The notes: generated by a model from the letters alone, not told the origin. DNA of 64,000 nucleotides from Filobacillus milosensis (GCF_004402015.1 NZ_SOPW01000010.1:62001-126000), one strand, 5' to 3'; counted from the stretch's first letter, positions 26,494 through 35,453 are shown. Numbers and translations are program-made.

Positions 26494-27660
26494 TTATTCC
26501 TCAAAAGTTCCTTTGACGACAGCCACATTGTGTTGAACCATTACTTGACCGCGTGCCATAACTGTATCAATATCCAATGTCTCTTGATCTAGCAACACTA
26601 AATCAGCATCAAGTCCTTCTTGGATTTGCCCTTTTTGTTTTAACCCTAGAATGGAAGCGGGATTTTTAGTGACCACTTGTAAAGCTTGTTCCAAATCAAT
26701 TCCTTCACCCTTTACCGATTCTACAAATGCTTCATATAACGAACGGATTTTACCTACTTGAAGGCCAACGAGTTCACCTTTTTCATTGAACTCTGGCAAA
26801 CTACCTTGAGCGTCTGACGTGAAAGTCATGTTTTCCACCGGGACGCCTTCATTCATCATACGCTTAAGGGCTCGACTGCTTGGGATGGTAGGGTCGTTTG
26901 GTGTGTTGGGAATAGTGCTTGTAGTAAAGTCCACCAGACCACCTTTTTTAGCGTAACTCACCCCGTGATTAAACAATGCTTCATTTCTGTTGATGTGTGT
27001 TGGTTGAAATTGCTCAATCGGCAGGTTCGTTTGTTCAACCACACTTTCCAATAATTGCAGGCGATCGTGACCGCCACCCACATGAACATTCACGATTCCT
27101 TTTTTGCCAGACAGCATTCCACCAATCCGTGCTTGAGAACCGATTTTGGCTAGTTCATCAACTGTAGGCTGCGATGAGCGATGGTCGGCTATGGCAATTT
27201 CGCCTGCCCCTATAATGACATCGATTAGCATGATGTCATCCTCAACCTTACCAGTCAGCGTGCGCACGGGGACATGGTAGTTGCCGGTGAGTGCGTAACA
27301 CGTAATTCCTTCTTCGCAAAGTGCCTTCGCTTTCGCAACAAGGTTAGTCATCGTACGTGTGGTCCCATCCGTGCCGATGACACCAACTACAGTTGTCACC
27401 CCACTCATGGTGGCATCTGTTAGGTTAAGCTCTGGTGTTCGAGTGTGGAAGCTTCCTTCCCCACCACCGCCAGTAATATGAACGTGGCCATCAATAAATC
27501 CTGGTGTCATAATTTTTCCTGAAGCATCAATTGCCTCGGCCCAATTAGGTACTTCAATCACATCATCGATTTTTGCAATTTTATCATTTGCGATTAAAAC
27601 ATCCTTCATGCCTAAAGGGTGCGGTGCATATACGTTCGCATTTTTGATTATTTTGATCAT
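26494..27660 (-). CDS. iadA: Isoaspartyl dipeptidase (beta-aspartyl peptidase)
   Basis: 388-residue amidohydrolase that hydrolyses beta-aspartyl (isoaspartyl) dipeptides left from damaged proteins. Metal ligands are visible: HVH at 59-61 after GFIDG, VHVGGGH near 191-197, THINRN near 226, and the catalytic Asp in TFTSDAQGS near 283. The GGGGEGSFHTRTPE segment is characteristic of IadA, and length is normal. It stands alone, divergent from the CitA/DcuS-like kinase, with a phased GCGGATA array between them. Confidence 0.9.
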   Translation of the reverse strand: MIKIIKNANVYAPHPLGMKDVLIANDKIAKIDDVIEVPNWAEAIDASGKIMTPGFIDGHVHITGGGGEGSFHTRTPELNLTDATMSGVTTVVGVIGTDGTTRTMTNLVAKAKALCEEGITCYALTGNYHVPVRTLTGKVEDDIMLIDVIIGAGEIAIADHRSSQPTVDELAKIGSQARIGGMLSGKKGIVNVHVGGGHDRLQLLESVVEQTNLPIEQFQPTHINRNEALFNHGVSYAKKGGLVDFTTSTIPNTPNDPTIPSSRALKRMMNEGVPVENMTFTSDAQGSLPEFNEKGELVGLQVGKIRSLYEAFVESVKGEGIDLEQALQVVTKNPASILGLKQKGQIQEGLDADLVLLDQETLDIDTVMARGQVMVQHNVAVVKGTFEE

Positions 27661-27747
27661 ACGATCTCTCCTAATCTATGAATTATACGTATTATAACAA
27701 GAATTTGATTAAGAGGAAGTTGTTGAATTAATTTTTGAATTGTAGTG

Positions 27748-27901
27748 GCGGATAGAGTTATCAATCTCGCGGATACCCCCCCTCATCTGGCGGATAGAGG
27801 TGTGGACCTCGCGGATAAGAGGGTTACACTAGCGGATAGACATTCCGATTTCGCGGATAGAGATGTTAATCTCGCGGATAGACACCCCAAACTGGCGGAT
27901 A
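27748..27901 (+). repeat. 21-bp phased GCGGATA array, eight exact units
   Basis: GCGGATA occurs at 27748, 27769, 27790, 27811, 27832, 27853, 27874 and 27895: eight perfect heptamers at exactly 21-bp steps. Spacers of 14 bp differ from each other apart from a weak preference for GA after, and CTC or CTG before, the heptamer. The array fills the divergent gap between iadA and the sensor kinase and points the same way as the second array at 30376-30548. Confidence 0.95.
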
Positions 27902-28030
27902 AGCCCTCTTAAGTGCATTAATTGGTTAAAAACTTGACGGCGGTCAAGTTTTCTAACCATTACCCATCATCTAAAAATCATGTTATTCTTTATATGAATT
28001 AGCTAGAGCACCTTGAAGGAGCAGGACTTA

Positions 28031-29629
28031 ATGCGAAAGAAATTTTCTTTGAAAACAAAAATTTTAACATTAATTATCTCGTTGTTACTGTTTGTGACAG
28101 TACTTATAACGGGGATTTATAGCTACATAGAGTGGAATCAAACAAAGGAATCGATGGGACAACGCGCACTGGATGTGGCCACTTCAATCTCATTGATGCC
28201 CGAGGTGATTGATGCATTCGAGTTAGAGGAACCATCTGAAGTAATTCAGCCAATTGCTGAAAATATTCGTGAGAAAGTCGGAGCGGAATTCATCGTAGTA
28301 GGTAATAAGAACAGTATTCGTTATTCGCATCCACAAGAATTTAAAATTGGACGAAGGATGGTCGGTGGTGATAATGACCAGGCGTTAATCCATGGTAATT
28401 ATTATAAATCTGAAGCGATTGGGTCACTAGGACCTTCGCTTCGTGGTAAAGCGCCTATTTTTAATGAACAAGGTGAAATCATTGGACTTGTTTCGGTTGG
28501 TTTCATGCTTGAAGACATTCGTGGGGCGATTTATGACCGATTGGAAGTGCTCTTCGTTTCAGCCTTTGCGGTACTTGGCCTAGGTGCAGTTGGTGGGGTT
28601 TTCCTAACGCGTAGCATTCGTCAGGACATTTTAGGTCTGGAACCCCACCAGATCGTCTCGCTATATCGAGAACGTAAAGCCGTCCTTCGATCTATACGTG
28701 AAGGGATTATTGCGATTGATCGTGATGGAATGATTACGATTTTAAACTACTCGGCACGAAAACTACTAGGACTAACTGAAGATATGAAGTATAAGCATAT
28801 CAATGAAGTGTTACCAAACACCAAAATGTACGACGTGCTTGAAAATGGTGAGTCCGACATGGATGATGAGATGATTCTTAGGAATCGAGTGGTTATCGTG
28901 AATCGAACTCCGATATATGAAGACGGAGAAGTAGTTGGTGTGGTTGCCAGTTTTCGTGATAAGACGGAGATTCAAGAAATGCTTAATGCTTTATCAGAAG
29001 TGAAAAGTTATTCAGAAGATTTGAGGGCTCAGACCCATGAGTATACGAACAAGTTATATGTCATTTCTGGCTTGCTGCAACTTGGAAACTATCAGGAAGC
29101 AATCGACCTGATACAGGAAGAGTATGAACAACATCAGCACCAAACGAAAAAATTGTTTAAACATCTAGAAGATCATACGGTACAAGCTATTTTATTAGGT
29201 AAAATCGGTAAGGCATCTGAGAAAAAAGTGAATCTAATGATTGATGAAAACAGCTCGTTGAGTCCATTACCTGCGCACATTAATACATCGAAAATGGTCA
29301 CGATCCTGGGGAATCTTTTAGATAATGCGATTGAAGCAGTAAGTGACCAAGAGAATAAAGAGATTACATTCTTTGCGACAGACCTAGGAAATGATATTAT
29401 TTTTGAAGTAAATGATAACGGTGTTGGCATTTCAGATGAAGCGCAACGTCAGATCTTTGAAAAAGGCTTTTCCACAAAAGGGATGGATGATCGAGGTTAT
29501 GGTTTATCCATTGTTCAAGAAGTTGTAGAGGAGCTTCAAGGCCTGATTGAAGTCAATAGCGAGAAAGGTCGAGGAACCGTATTTACCGTTTATCTACCTA
29601 AGCAATTGAAAGAGGGTGACAATACCTAA
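28031..29629 (+). CDS. CitA/DcuS-type sensor histidine kinase
   Basis: About 532 residues: a membrane helix (about 10-28), an extracytoplasmic PAS-like sensor (35-165) with the carboxylate-binding pattern RYSHP and GSLGPSLRGKAPI, a second helix (about 173-196), a cytoplasmic PAS (about 220-310), and a Spo0B-type HisKA with QTHEYTNKL (His336). The ATPase motifs are GNLLDNAIEA, NDNGVGI and RGYGLSIV. Such kinases sense citrate or C4-dicarboxylates. ATG 28031 follows AAGGAG by 9 nt. It overlaps the regulator by 1 bp; the Tct transporter downstream is the likely target. Confidence 0.9.
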   Translation: MRKKFSLKTKILTLIISLLLFVTVLITGIYSYIEWNQTKESMGQRALDVATSISLMPEVIDAFELEEPSEVIQPIAENIREKVGAEFIVVGNKNSIRYSHPQEFKIGRRMVGGDNDQALIHGNYYKSEAIGSLGPSLRGKAPIFNEQGEIIGLVSVGFMLEDIRGAIYDRLEVLFVSAFAVLGLGAVGGVFLTRSIRQDILGLEPHQIVSLYRERKAVLRSIREGIIAIDRDGMITILNYSARKLLGLTEDMKYKHINEVLPNTKMYDVLENGESDMDDEMILRNRVVIVNRTPIYEDGEVVGVVASFRDKTEIQEMLNALSEVKSYSEDLRAQTHEYTNKLYVISGLLQLGNYQEAIDLIQEEYEQHQHQTKKLFKHLEDHTVQAILLGKIGKASEKKVNLMIDENSSLSPLPAHINTSKMVTILGNLLDNAIEAVSDQENKEITFFATDLGNDIIFEVNDNGVGISDEAQRQIFEKGFSTKGMDDRGYGLSIVQEVVEELQGLIEVNSEKGRGTVFTVYLPKQLKEGDNT

Positions 29630-30303
29630 TGTTAAAAGTGGCGATTACTGAAGATGATTATCGTGTGGCTTCCATCCACGAAGGTTTTTTGAATAAAATT
29701 GAGGGCTGCGAAGTTGTTTTTAAGTCGTTAACTGCTGAAGATACGATAAATAAGTTGAAAGAACATGACATCGATCTAATTTTATTAGATATTTATATGC
29801 CTGACCGTTTAGGAACGGAGATTATAGAAGAAATTAAATCGATAAAACCTGAGATTGGCATTATTATGATTAGTGCTGGTACGGATAAAGAAATTGTACA
29901 AGATGCTCTTCAAAAAGGCGTGTTCGATTATATTATCAAACCTGTTACTTTGGATCGTTTTGTTGAAACAGTGGAGAAATTCAAGCAATTTTATGAAGAG
30001 CTTCGTCGTAAAGATGAGGTTGACCAAGAGTTACTAGATCAGTACTTTGGTCGAACCGGTGCCAAAGTAGAGGAAGAACAAGCAAACACACCTAAAGGAA
30101 TTGACCCTCTTACACTAAAAAAAGTAAAAAGTATTTTAAAGCAAGAAAATGGTGTTACAGCTGAGGAGATGGGGCAACATATGGGGGCTTCACGAACGAC
30201 AGCGCGACGCTATTTAGAATATTTAATTTCGGAAGGCGAGTGTCAAGCCGAGCTTGAGTACGGAATTGTCGGCCGCCCTGAACGAAAGTATTACCAAAGC
30301 TAG
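29629..30303 (+). CDS. CitB/DcuR-type response regulator
   Basis: 224 residues: receiver domain with EDD at 8-10, phosphoacceptor Asp54 (LLLDIYMP) and Lys in IIKPVT, a linker, then a C-terminal helix-turn-helix (about 165-215; NGVTAEEMGQHMGASRTTARRYLEYL) of the CitT/MalR family. The start codon overlaps the kinase stop. A terminator follows. It probably activates the tricarboxylate transporter genes from 30719. Confidence 0.9.
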   Translation: MLKVAITEDDYRVASIHEGFLNKIEGCEVVFKSLTAEDTINKLKEHDIDLILLDIYMPDRLGTEIIEEIKSIKPEIGIIMISAGTDKEIVQDALQKGVFDYIIKPVTLDRFVETVEKFKQFYEELRRKDEVDQELLDQYFGRTGAKVEEEQANTPKGIDPLTLKKVKSILKQENGVTAEEMGQHMGASRTTARRYLEYLISEGECQAELEYGIVGRPERKYYQS

Positions 30304-30306
30304 ACC

Positions 30307-30333
30307 AGCTAGAAGCTGTTCTAGCTTTTTTTG
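30307..30333 (+). terminator. Rho-independent terminator of the two-component operon
   Basis: An 8-bp perfect stem AGCTAGAA/TTCTAGCT with a GCTG loop and a run of seven T. It begins 4 bp after the regulator stop. Confidence 0.85.
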
Positions 30334-30375
30334 TTTGTATCATAAGTATACTGGCGAGTGGAAGATTATAAAGTG

Positions 30376-30548
30376 GCGATACCCTTCTTGACTGGCGGAT
30401 AGCTTCCACGATTTAGCGGATAGATAACCAACTCTAGCGGATACACCCCTCCCTTTAACGGATAGGAAAGTGAATTTAGCGGATAAAGGTGCCAATCTCG
30501 CGGATAGACACCGTAAACTCGCGGATGGAGATGTCTATCTGGCGGGTA
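30376..30548 (+). repeat. 21-bp phased GCGGATA array, second copy
   Basis: Units at 30395, 30416, 30437, 30458, 30479, 30500, 30521 and 30542 are spaced exactly 21 bp. Five are perfect GCGGATA; the others are ACGGATA, GCGGATG and GCGGGTA. A degenerate GCGATA lies at 30376. Spacers share no sequence with those of the array at 27748. The array lies between the regulator terminator and the tctC promoter region, so the two-component genes are bracketed by two arrays of one motif in one orientation. Confidence 0.92.
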
Positions 30549-30718
30549 GCCTCTAACCGTGAACAAAATGAACAAAATTAATTTAAAATTTTTATTACGG
30601 GTTATTTTGAAAACGGTTACAAGATTGAATTTTCATTTTAGTATTGTGAATAGAAAATCATTTGTGACATTTTTGTTGCAAATTTATTAAAACAATTTGA
30701 ATTAGGGGGCTTTTTATT

Positions 30719-31783
30719 ATGAAGAAAATTTTAGCGTTAACAATGTTCGCTATGTTAGTACTGTTCTTAGCCGCTTGTGGTGGGGACGACTCATCAGAAG
30801 AAGGCAACACGGACAGTGAATCTGAAGGCAATGGTTCTGAAGAGGCTTCAGGTGACAGTGGAGACAGCAATGGTGCATGGACACCATCTGAATCGATCGA
30901 AATTGTTGCTCCAGCAGGCGCTGGTGGCGGTTGGGATACAACGGCTCGTATGGCGGCGCAAACAATGACTGAAGAAGGCATTATCGAGCAAGACATGGGT
31001 GTTGTAAACAAAGAAGGTGCCGGTGGTGCGATCGGTTGGGCTTACATGGCTGAAAAAGCAGGAAGCAACCATAATCTATTCGTTTCATCTTCTCCAATTT
31101 TATTAGTACCTTTAAATGGTCAATCTGAGTATGGTCACGAAGACTTTACACCTATCGCTAACGTGATTGCTGGTTATGGTGCATTTGCAGTAGCTAAAGA
31201 TGCTAAATGGGATAACTTAAACGAACTATTCGAAGATATGAAAGAAGATCCACAAAGCGTAACAGTAGTTGGTACATCTTCTCCTGGTAGTATGGATCAC
31301 ATTCAGTTCGTGCGTTTTGCTAAAGCAGCAGGCGTAGATATCACGAAGATTAAATACGTTTCTGCTCCAGATGCTGGTGGTGTTACTCAAGTACTAAACG
31401 GTAGCGCAGATGTTTATTCAACTGGTGTTTCTGAAATTGCTGAGCAAGTTCGCGCAGACAAACTAAGAGTATTAGCTGTAACATCTGAAGAGCGTTTAGA
31501 TGGTGAAGTACTATCAACATTCCCAACAGCTAAAGAGCAGGGAATCGACGAAACGTTTGTTAACTGGAGAGGTTTCTTCGGTCCAAATGACATGGACCCG
31601 GCAGCTGTTAAATTCTATGAAAAGAAATTCAAAGAACTAAGCGACTCTGAGGCATTCGCAGATATCCGTGCAAACTACGGTTGGAACGAAATGTACATGG
31701 GAAGTGAAGAATACAAAGAATTCTTAGATAAAGAAAAACAAAACTTAAAAGAAATCCTTGATGAATTAGGCTTAACTAAATAA
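30719..31783 (+). CDS. tctC: Tripartite tricarboxylate transporter substrate-binding lipoprotein (TctC)
   Basis: 354 residues: lipoprotein signal with lipobox FLAAC (Cys20), a Ser/Glu/Gly-rich linker (about 22-55), then a TctC/Bug periplasmic-type binding fold starting IEIVAPAGAGGGWD, with the NKEGAGGAIGWAYMA ligand-loop motif. In Gram-positives it is membrane-anchored and delivers tri- or dicarboxylates to TctAB. It is the first gene of tctCBA and is followed by a stem-loop. Control by the CitA/CitB-like pair is inferred from position. Confidence 0.9.
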   Translation: MKKILALTMFAMLVLFLAACGGDDSSEEGNTDSESEGNGSEEASGDSGDSNGAWTPSESIEIVAPAGAGGGWDTTARMAAQTMTEEGIIEQDMGVVNKEGAGGAIGWAYMAEKAGSNHNLFVSSSPILLVPLNGQSEYGHEDFTPIANVIAGYGAFAVAKDAKWDNLNELFEDMKEDPQSVTVVGTSSPGSMDHIQFVRFAKAAGVDITKIKYVSAPDAGGVTQVLNGSADVYSTGVSEIAEQVRADKLRVLAVTSEERLDGEVLSTFPTAKEQGIDETFVNWRGFFGPNDMDPAAVKFYEKKFKELSDSEAFADIRANYGWNEMYMGSEEYKEFLDKEKQNLKEILDELGLTK

Positions 31784-31798
31784 TTCTCTCAACAAAAA

Positions 31799-31829
31799 GA
31801 AGTCAACGGTCACTCCGTTGGCTTCTGAT
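31799..31829 (+). terminator. Intercistronic stem-loop after tctC
   Basis: A stem GAAGTCAACGG/CCGTTGGCTTC (one mismatch), then TGATAATTTTT. The T-run is 5 nt from the stem, so it may partly terminate or protect the tctC message, giving more binding protein than permease. Confidence 0.65.
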
Positions 31830-31885
31830 AATTTTTGTATGTAAAAAAGGTAAATTTTTCTCCATATAGGAAGGAGTGTATCCTG

Positions 31886-32344
31886 ATGTTAAAAGGGGTC
31901 AATCGTAAAATTGGATTAATATTGTTCCTTTTATCAGCTGGTTATTTATATATGAGTTTCCAGCTTCCAACCTATCCATATATTCCAGTGGATGCTGATG
32001 CTGTTCCTAAGGCTTTAGGCTGGGTTCTATTAGTCTTATCAATAGCTTTATTTTTTACAAAAGACAACGACACAGAAGAACAAAAGGCCAAGCGTCATAT
32101 ACCTAAAAAAGATGTCATGGCATTACTAGGTGTACTTGGACTTCTAATAATCTATATCTTCTTATTTGAAATAGTTGGTTTTATCCTAATGACGACACTA
32201 TTTGTGTTCTTTTGTTCGTGGTTTTTGGGCTATAAAAAACATTGGGTTAATGCGATTGTTTCTATTGTATTCCCTGTCTTTTTATATAGTATTTTCGTCT
32301 TTTTACTTCAAATCAATTTACCACAAGGTATTCTACCAATTTAA
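31886..32344 (+). CDS. tctB: TctB family small permease subunit
   Basis: About 152 residues with four membrane helices and a hydrophilic loop after the second (TKDNDTEEQKAKRHIPKKD). This is the normal length and topology of TctB. ATG 31886 follows AGGAAGGAG; the 17 extra codons upstream have no ribosome site. Between tctC and tctA. Confidence 0.85.
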   Translation: MLKGVNRKIGLILFLLSAGYLYMSFQLPTYPYIPVDADAVPKALGWVLLVLSIALFFTKDNDTEEQKAKRHIPKKDVMALLGVLGLLIIYIFLFEIVGFILMTTLFVFFCSWFLGYKKHWVNAIVSIVFPVFLYSIFVFLLQINLPQGILPI

Positions 32345-32359
32345 GAGAGGAGGGAAAGC

Positions 32360-33850
32360 ATGGGAGCTATTGATGGAATTTTAACAGGCTTTGAAGTTGC
32401 CTTTAGTTGGCAAGGTATTATGTTCGTTTTATTAGGTGTTTTTGTTGGTACATTTATCGGGATGCTACCCGGACTAGGTCCTATTAGTGCGATTGCAATT
32501 ATGATCCCGATTACGTACGGCATGGATCCGTCACTGGCACTAGTTATGATGGCTGGTGTTTATTATGGTGCGGTGTTTGGTGGTTCCACATCGTCTATTC
32601 TATTAAATGCGCCGGGGATATCTGGTACGGTGGCGTCATCATTCGATGGATATCCGATGGCTCAGCAAGGAAAAGCAGGTAAGGCACTTGCGATTGCTGC
32701 GATCTCCTCATTCGCTGGAGGTACGATTAGTGTAATTCTACTTATGATTTTCGCGCCAATGCTGGCTAGTGTAGCGGTGTCGTTCGGTCCGCCAGCTTAT
32801 TTTGCTTTAATGTTACTTGGTTTAACCGCAATCTCAAGTCTGTCAGAAGGGTCAACGATTAAAGCCTTGATTTCTGCTGTGGTTGGTTTTATGATTGCCA
32901 CAATCGGGATCGACCCACAGACAGGTACAGCAAGATTTACATTTGACAGCGCCAATCTATTAGATGGTATTGATTTCTTAGTGATTGCCTTAGGTTTATT
33001 CGCAATTGCGGAAGTTTGCTATCTGGTCATGAATCGTCATAAATCTATGGGCGGTTCAGGAAAAGATATTGGAAGCTTAAAAATTACAAAAGATGATGCT
33101 AAGGAAATGAGTGGTCCAATCGGTCGACACTCGATTCTAGGTTTCATCCTTGGTATCTTACCAGGTGCAGGTGCGACAATCGCATCTTTCATCAGTTATA
33201 TTACAGAGAAAAGAATGTCTAAGAATCCTGAAGAGTTCGGTAAAGGTTCAATTAAAGGTTTAGCTGCGCCTGAAACATCGAACAACGCTGCAACAAGTGG
33301 TGCGTTTGTGCCGCTATTAAGTTTAGGTATTCCAGGTTCGGGTACAACAGCTGTAATGCTAGGTGCATTCTTGGTACTTGGGTTGCAGCCAGGTCCAATG
33401 TTAATGGGTGACCGTCCAGAGGTATTCTGGGGTATTATCGCAAGTATGTATATCGGTAATGTTTTCTTATTAATTTTAAACTTACCGTTAATCCCATACA
33501 TCGCAAGAATTTTAACGATTCCACGTCCGATGTTAATTTCATTGGTTTTAATGTTCAGTTTAATCGGAGTATATGCGATTAGCTTTAGTGTATTTGACTT
33601 GTATCTATTGGTTGCATTTGGTGTGCTCGGTTACTTAATGCGGATGTTTGCCTTCCCGGCACCTCCGTTTATCCTGGCGTTTATTCTAGGTGGTATGATG
33701 GAGCAATCATTCCGTCAATCAATGACTATCTCAAATGGACAGCTATCCATATTCTTTGAAAGCAATATTGCGTTATCATTAATTGCATTATCAGTGCTTT
33801 CATTTGCTTTCCCAATTGTGAAAAACTTGAGAGGAAAGAAAAAAGCTTAA
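32360..33850 (+). CDS. tctA: TctA family large permease subunit
   Basis: 496 residues and about 12 membrane helices. Family motifs seen are FVGTFIGMLPGLGPISAI near 27-44, YYGAVFGGSTSSILLNAPG and FILGILPGAGATIASFISY, which form the substrate path. With TctB it imports tri- or dicarboxylate using an ion gradient. It lies 15 bp after tctB behind GAGAGGAGGG. Confidence 0.9.
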   Translation: MGAIDGILTGFEVAFSWQGIMFVLLGVFVGTFIGMLPGLGPISAIAIMIPITYGMDPSLALVMMAGVYYGAVFGGSTSSILLNAPGISGTVASSFDGYPMAQQGKAGKALAIAAISSFAGGTISVILLMIFAPMLASVAVSFGPPAYFALMLLGLTAISSLSEGSTIKALISAVVGFMIATIGIDPQTGTARFTFDSANLLDGIDFLVIALGLFAIAEVCYLVMNRHKSMGGSGKDIGSLKITKDDAKEMSGPIGRHSILGFILGILPGAGATIASFISYITEKRMSKNPEEFGKGSIKGLAAPETSNNAATSGAFVPLLSLGIPGSGTTAVMLGAFLVLGLQPGPMLMGDRPEVFWGIIASMYIGNVFLLILNLPLIPYIARILTIPRPMLISLVLMFSLIGVYAISFSVFDLYLLVAFGVLGYLMRMFAFPAPPFILAFILGGMMEQSFRQSMTISNGQLSIFFESNIALSLIALSVLSFAFPIVKNLRGKKKA

Positions 33851-33866
33851 CTGAAGGTTGTTGCTT

Positions 33867-35243
33867 ATGAAAAAGTTTGGGATTTTAATAGTGTTAGCTG
33901 GATTCTTTTATTTGGCTATACATTCAGGCCTATTAGATTCTTTTACAGCTAATCAACAATTGACCTTATTAATACTAGCTATAGCCATATATTTGTGGAC
34001 AGCTGCGCCAATTCCAGCAGGCCCCTCTAGTATTCTAGTGCTAGCTCTCATGATTGGATTAGGCGTGGCCGAGCAAGAAGAATCTGCTTTTCGCGGCTTC
34101 TTATCGCCGGCTTTATACTTTATTGTTTTACTATCACTCATAAGTCAGGTCTTAGTGAAAGTTGGCTTCGACCAAGTGGTAGCTGAAGTTTTTCAAAAAG
34201 CAAGTAAAGGTCGGGTTAGCCGGATTATGGTTGGCTTACCATTACTTTTACTTGTTTTGCCGATTTTTTTACCGTCTGCGATGGCGAGGTATAAAATTCT
34301 TTACCCCTTAATTTCTAAAATAAATAGTTTGTATGGCTTCGACCAACGTAGTCTGTTTAAAAAATTCGGTTTATATATTATTAGTTTTTTCAATCAGAAT
34401 GCCACACTCATCATCTTCACGGGTGGTGGCTTTTCTGTGTTTGCGTATCAATTAATGGTCGAGTATGGCGTTGGGCGTTTAAGTTGGACAGATTGGTTTA
34501 CACTTATGTTCATTCCGCTGTGGATGTCGATGCTACTATCGGCTTTGGTGATTTTCTTATTTTTAAAATGGAAAACTGCATCGTCCGAGCTGGTGGATGC
34601 ACCATTTGAAGAAGAGGTCGGACATTCTGTCTTAGAAAAACATAATCAGTTTTGGCCGGTTGTGATCGCTTTCGCTGTGATGATTTTAACGTGGGTTTTT
34701 ACCGACCCGAATGTTGTTCCAATTATTATTCCTCCCATGTTGTTGGTTGTGTTTTATGCCCTTCCTCAAATAGGAATAGTTGATAACCGATTGATTCGCA
34801 GCTTTGACTGGGAGAGTTTTTTGTTGCTAGGGACATCTTTCTCCTTAGGTTTGCTATTATCAAATAACGGTACAGCTCAGGTGATGGCTAATAGTCTAGC
34901 AAAAATCATGCCGACGGATTCAAATACATTTTTACTCGTTTTAAGTGTGGTTTGTTTTATATGGCTGCTCCGACTATTATTTACAAACTCATCATCTGCA
35001 ATCGCGGTTATTTTCCCAATCATGATTTCGTATGCTGAGATTGTTCACATTTCGCCATTGGCCCTATCGATGTTAATGGTGATGGTGATTGGTGGGACAT
35101 TATTGATTCCGATTCACTCTCCATCGACGTTTTATGCCGGACAGGAAGGCGTATTTACAAAAGGTGAAATACTCACAATCGGATTCATCTCAAGTACAAT
35201 CATGTCATCCATCGCTATAGCGGCTGTGTTTTTATATTGGTAA
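33867..35243 (+). CDS. DASS/SLC13-type carboxylate permease
   Basis: About 458 residues with 11-12 membrane helices. Two inverted halves are seen: FFNQNATLIIFTGGG in the first and LFTNSSSAIAVIFPI in the second. The latter resembles the SNT carboxylate/sodium motif of the divalent anion:Na+ symporters, though both motifs are altered. It lies 16 bp after tctA and ends in a strong terminator, so one operon offers two different carboxylate uptake systems. ATG 33867 follows AAGG. Confidence 0.75.
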   Translation: MKKFGILIVLAGFFYLAIHSGLLDSFTANQQLTLLILAIAIYLWTAAPIPAGPSSILVLALMIGLGVAEQEESAFRGFLSPALYFIVLLSLISQVLVKVGFDQVVAEVFQKASKGRVSRIMVGLPLLLLVLPIFLPSAMARYKILYPLISKINSLYGFDQRSLFKKFGLYIISFFNQNATLIIFTGGGFSVFAYQLMVEYGVGRLSWTDWFTLMFIPLWMSMLLSALVIFLFLKWKTASSELVDAPFEEEVGHSVLEKHNQFWPVVIAFAVMILTWVFTDPNVVPIIIPPMLLVVFYALPQIGIVDNRLIRSFDWESFLLLGTSFSLGLLLSNNGTAQVMANSLAKIMPTDSNTFLLVLSVVCFIWLLRLLFTNSSSAIAVIFPIMISYAEIVHISPLALSMLMVMVIGGTLLIPIHSPSTFYAGQEGVFTKGEILTIGFISSTIMSSIAIAAVFLYW

Positions 35244-35275
35244 AACTCCTTAAGTCTTGGCTTGAGGAGTTTTTT
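35244..35275 (+). terminator. Rho-independent terminator of the tct operon
   Basis: A stem AAACTCCTTAAG/CTTGAGGAGTTT (one mismatch) with a short loop and six T, directly after the permease stop. Confidence 0.85.
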
Positions 35276-35318
35276 CTATTTATTCTCTACTTTCAGTTTT
35301 GCTAAAAGAGAAGTAATT

Positions 35319-35453
35319 CTATAAGAAGATTTCAGTGCCCTACGAGAAAAACACTGTATTCTATGAGAAGTTTCGCTTGTTCTATCAGAAAAATTGCTCA
35401 ATCTACGAGAAGTATCTCACTCTCTATAAGAAAAATCATCACTTCTATAAAAA
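35319..35453 (+). repeat. 21-bp phased CTAYGAGAA array, seven exact units
   Basis: Units CTATAAGAA, CTACGAGAA, CTATGAGAA, CTATCAGAA, CTACGAGAA, CTATAAGAA and CTATAAAAA begin at 35319, 35340, 35361, 35382, 35403, 35424 and 35445. Every step is exactly 21 bp, and the 12-bp spacers are unrelated. The array lies between the tct terminator and an ABC exporter operon. Confidence 0.92.

Noticed and set aside
27748-27901. CRISPR array
   Set aside because: Repeats of 7 bp with 14-bp spacers are far below CRISPR sizes, and no cas genes or leader are present.
27748-27901. Plasmid-type iterons at a replication origin
   Set aside because: A 21-22 bp pitch is iteron-like, but no Rep gene is near, the surroundings are chromosomal, and different motifs occur at each site.
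27745-27917. Open plus-strand heptad frame (ADRxxxL repeated) through the first GCGGATA array
   Set aside because: A stop-free run of this length is fairly likely once the motif itself lacks a stop in that frame; there is no ribosome site and the second array is closed in this frame.
30366-30575. A 69-codon minus-strand frame across the second GCGGATA array (YPLN-like heptads)
   Set aside because: The heptad pattern is only the 21-bp motif read in frame. The first GCGGATA array has a stop in the equivalent minus frame, and its open frame is on the other strand, so no protein is conserved.
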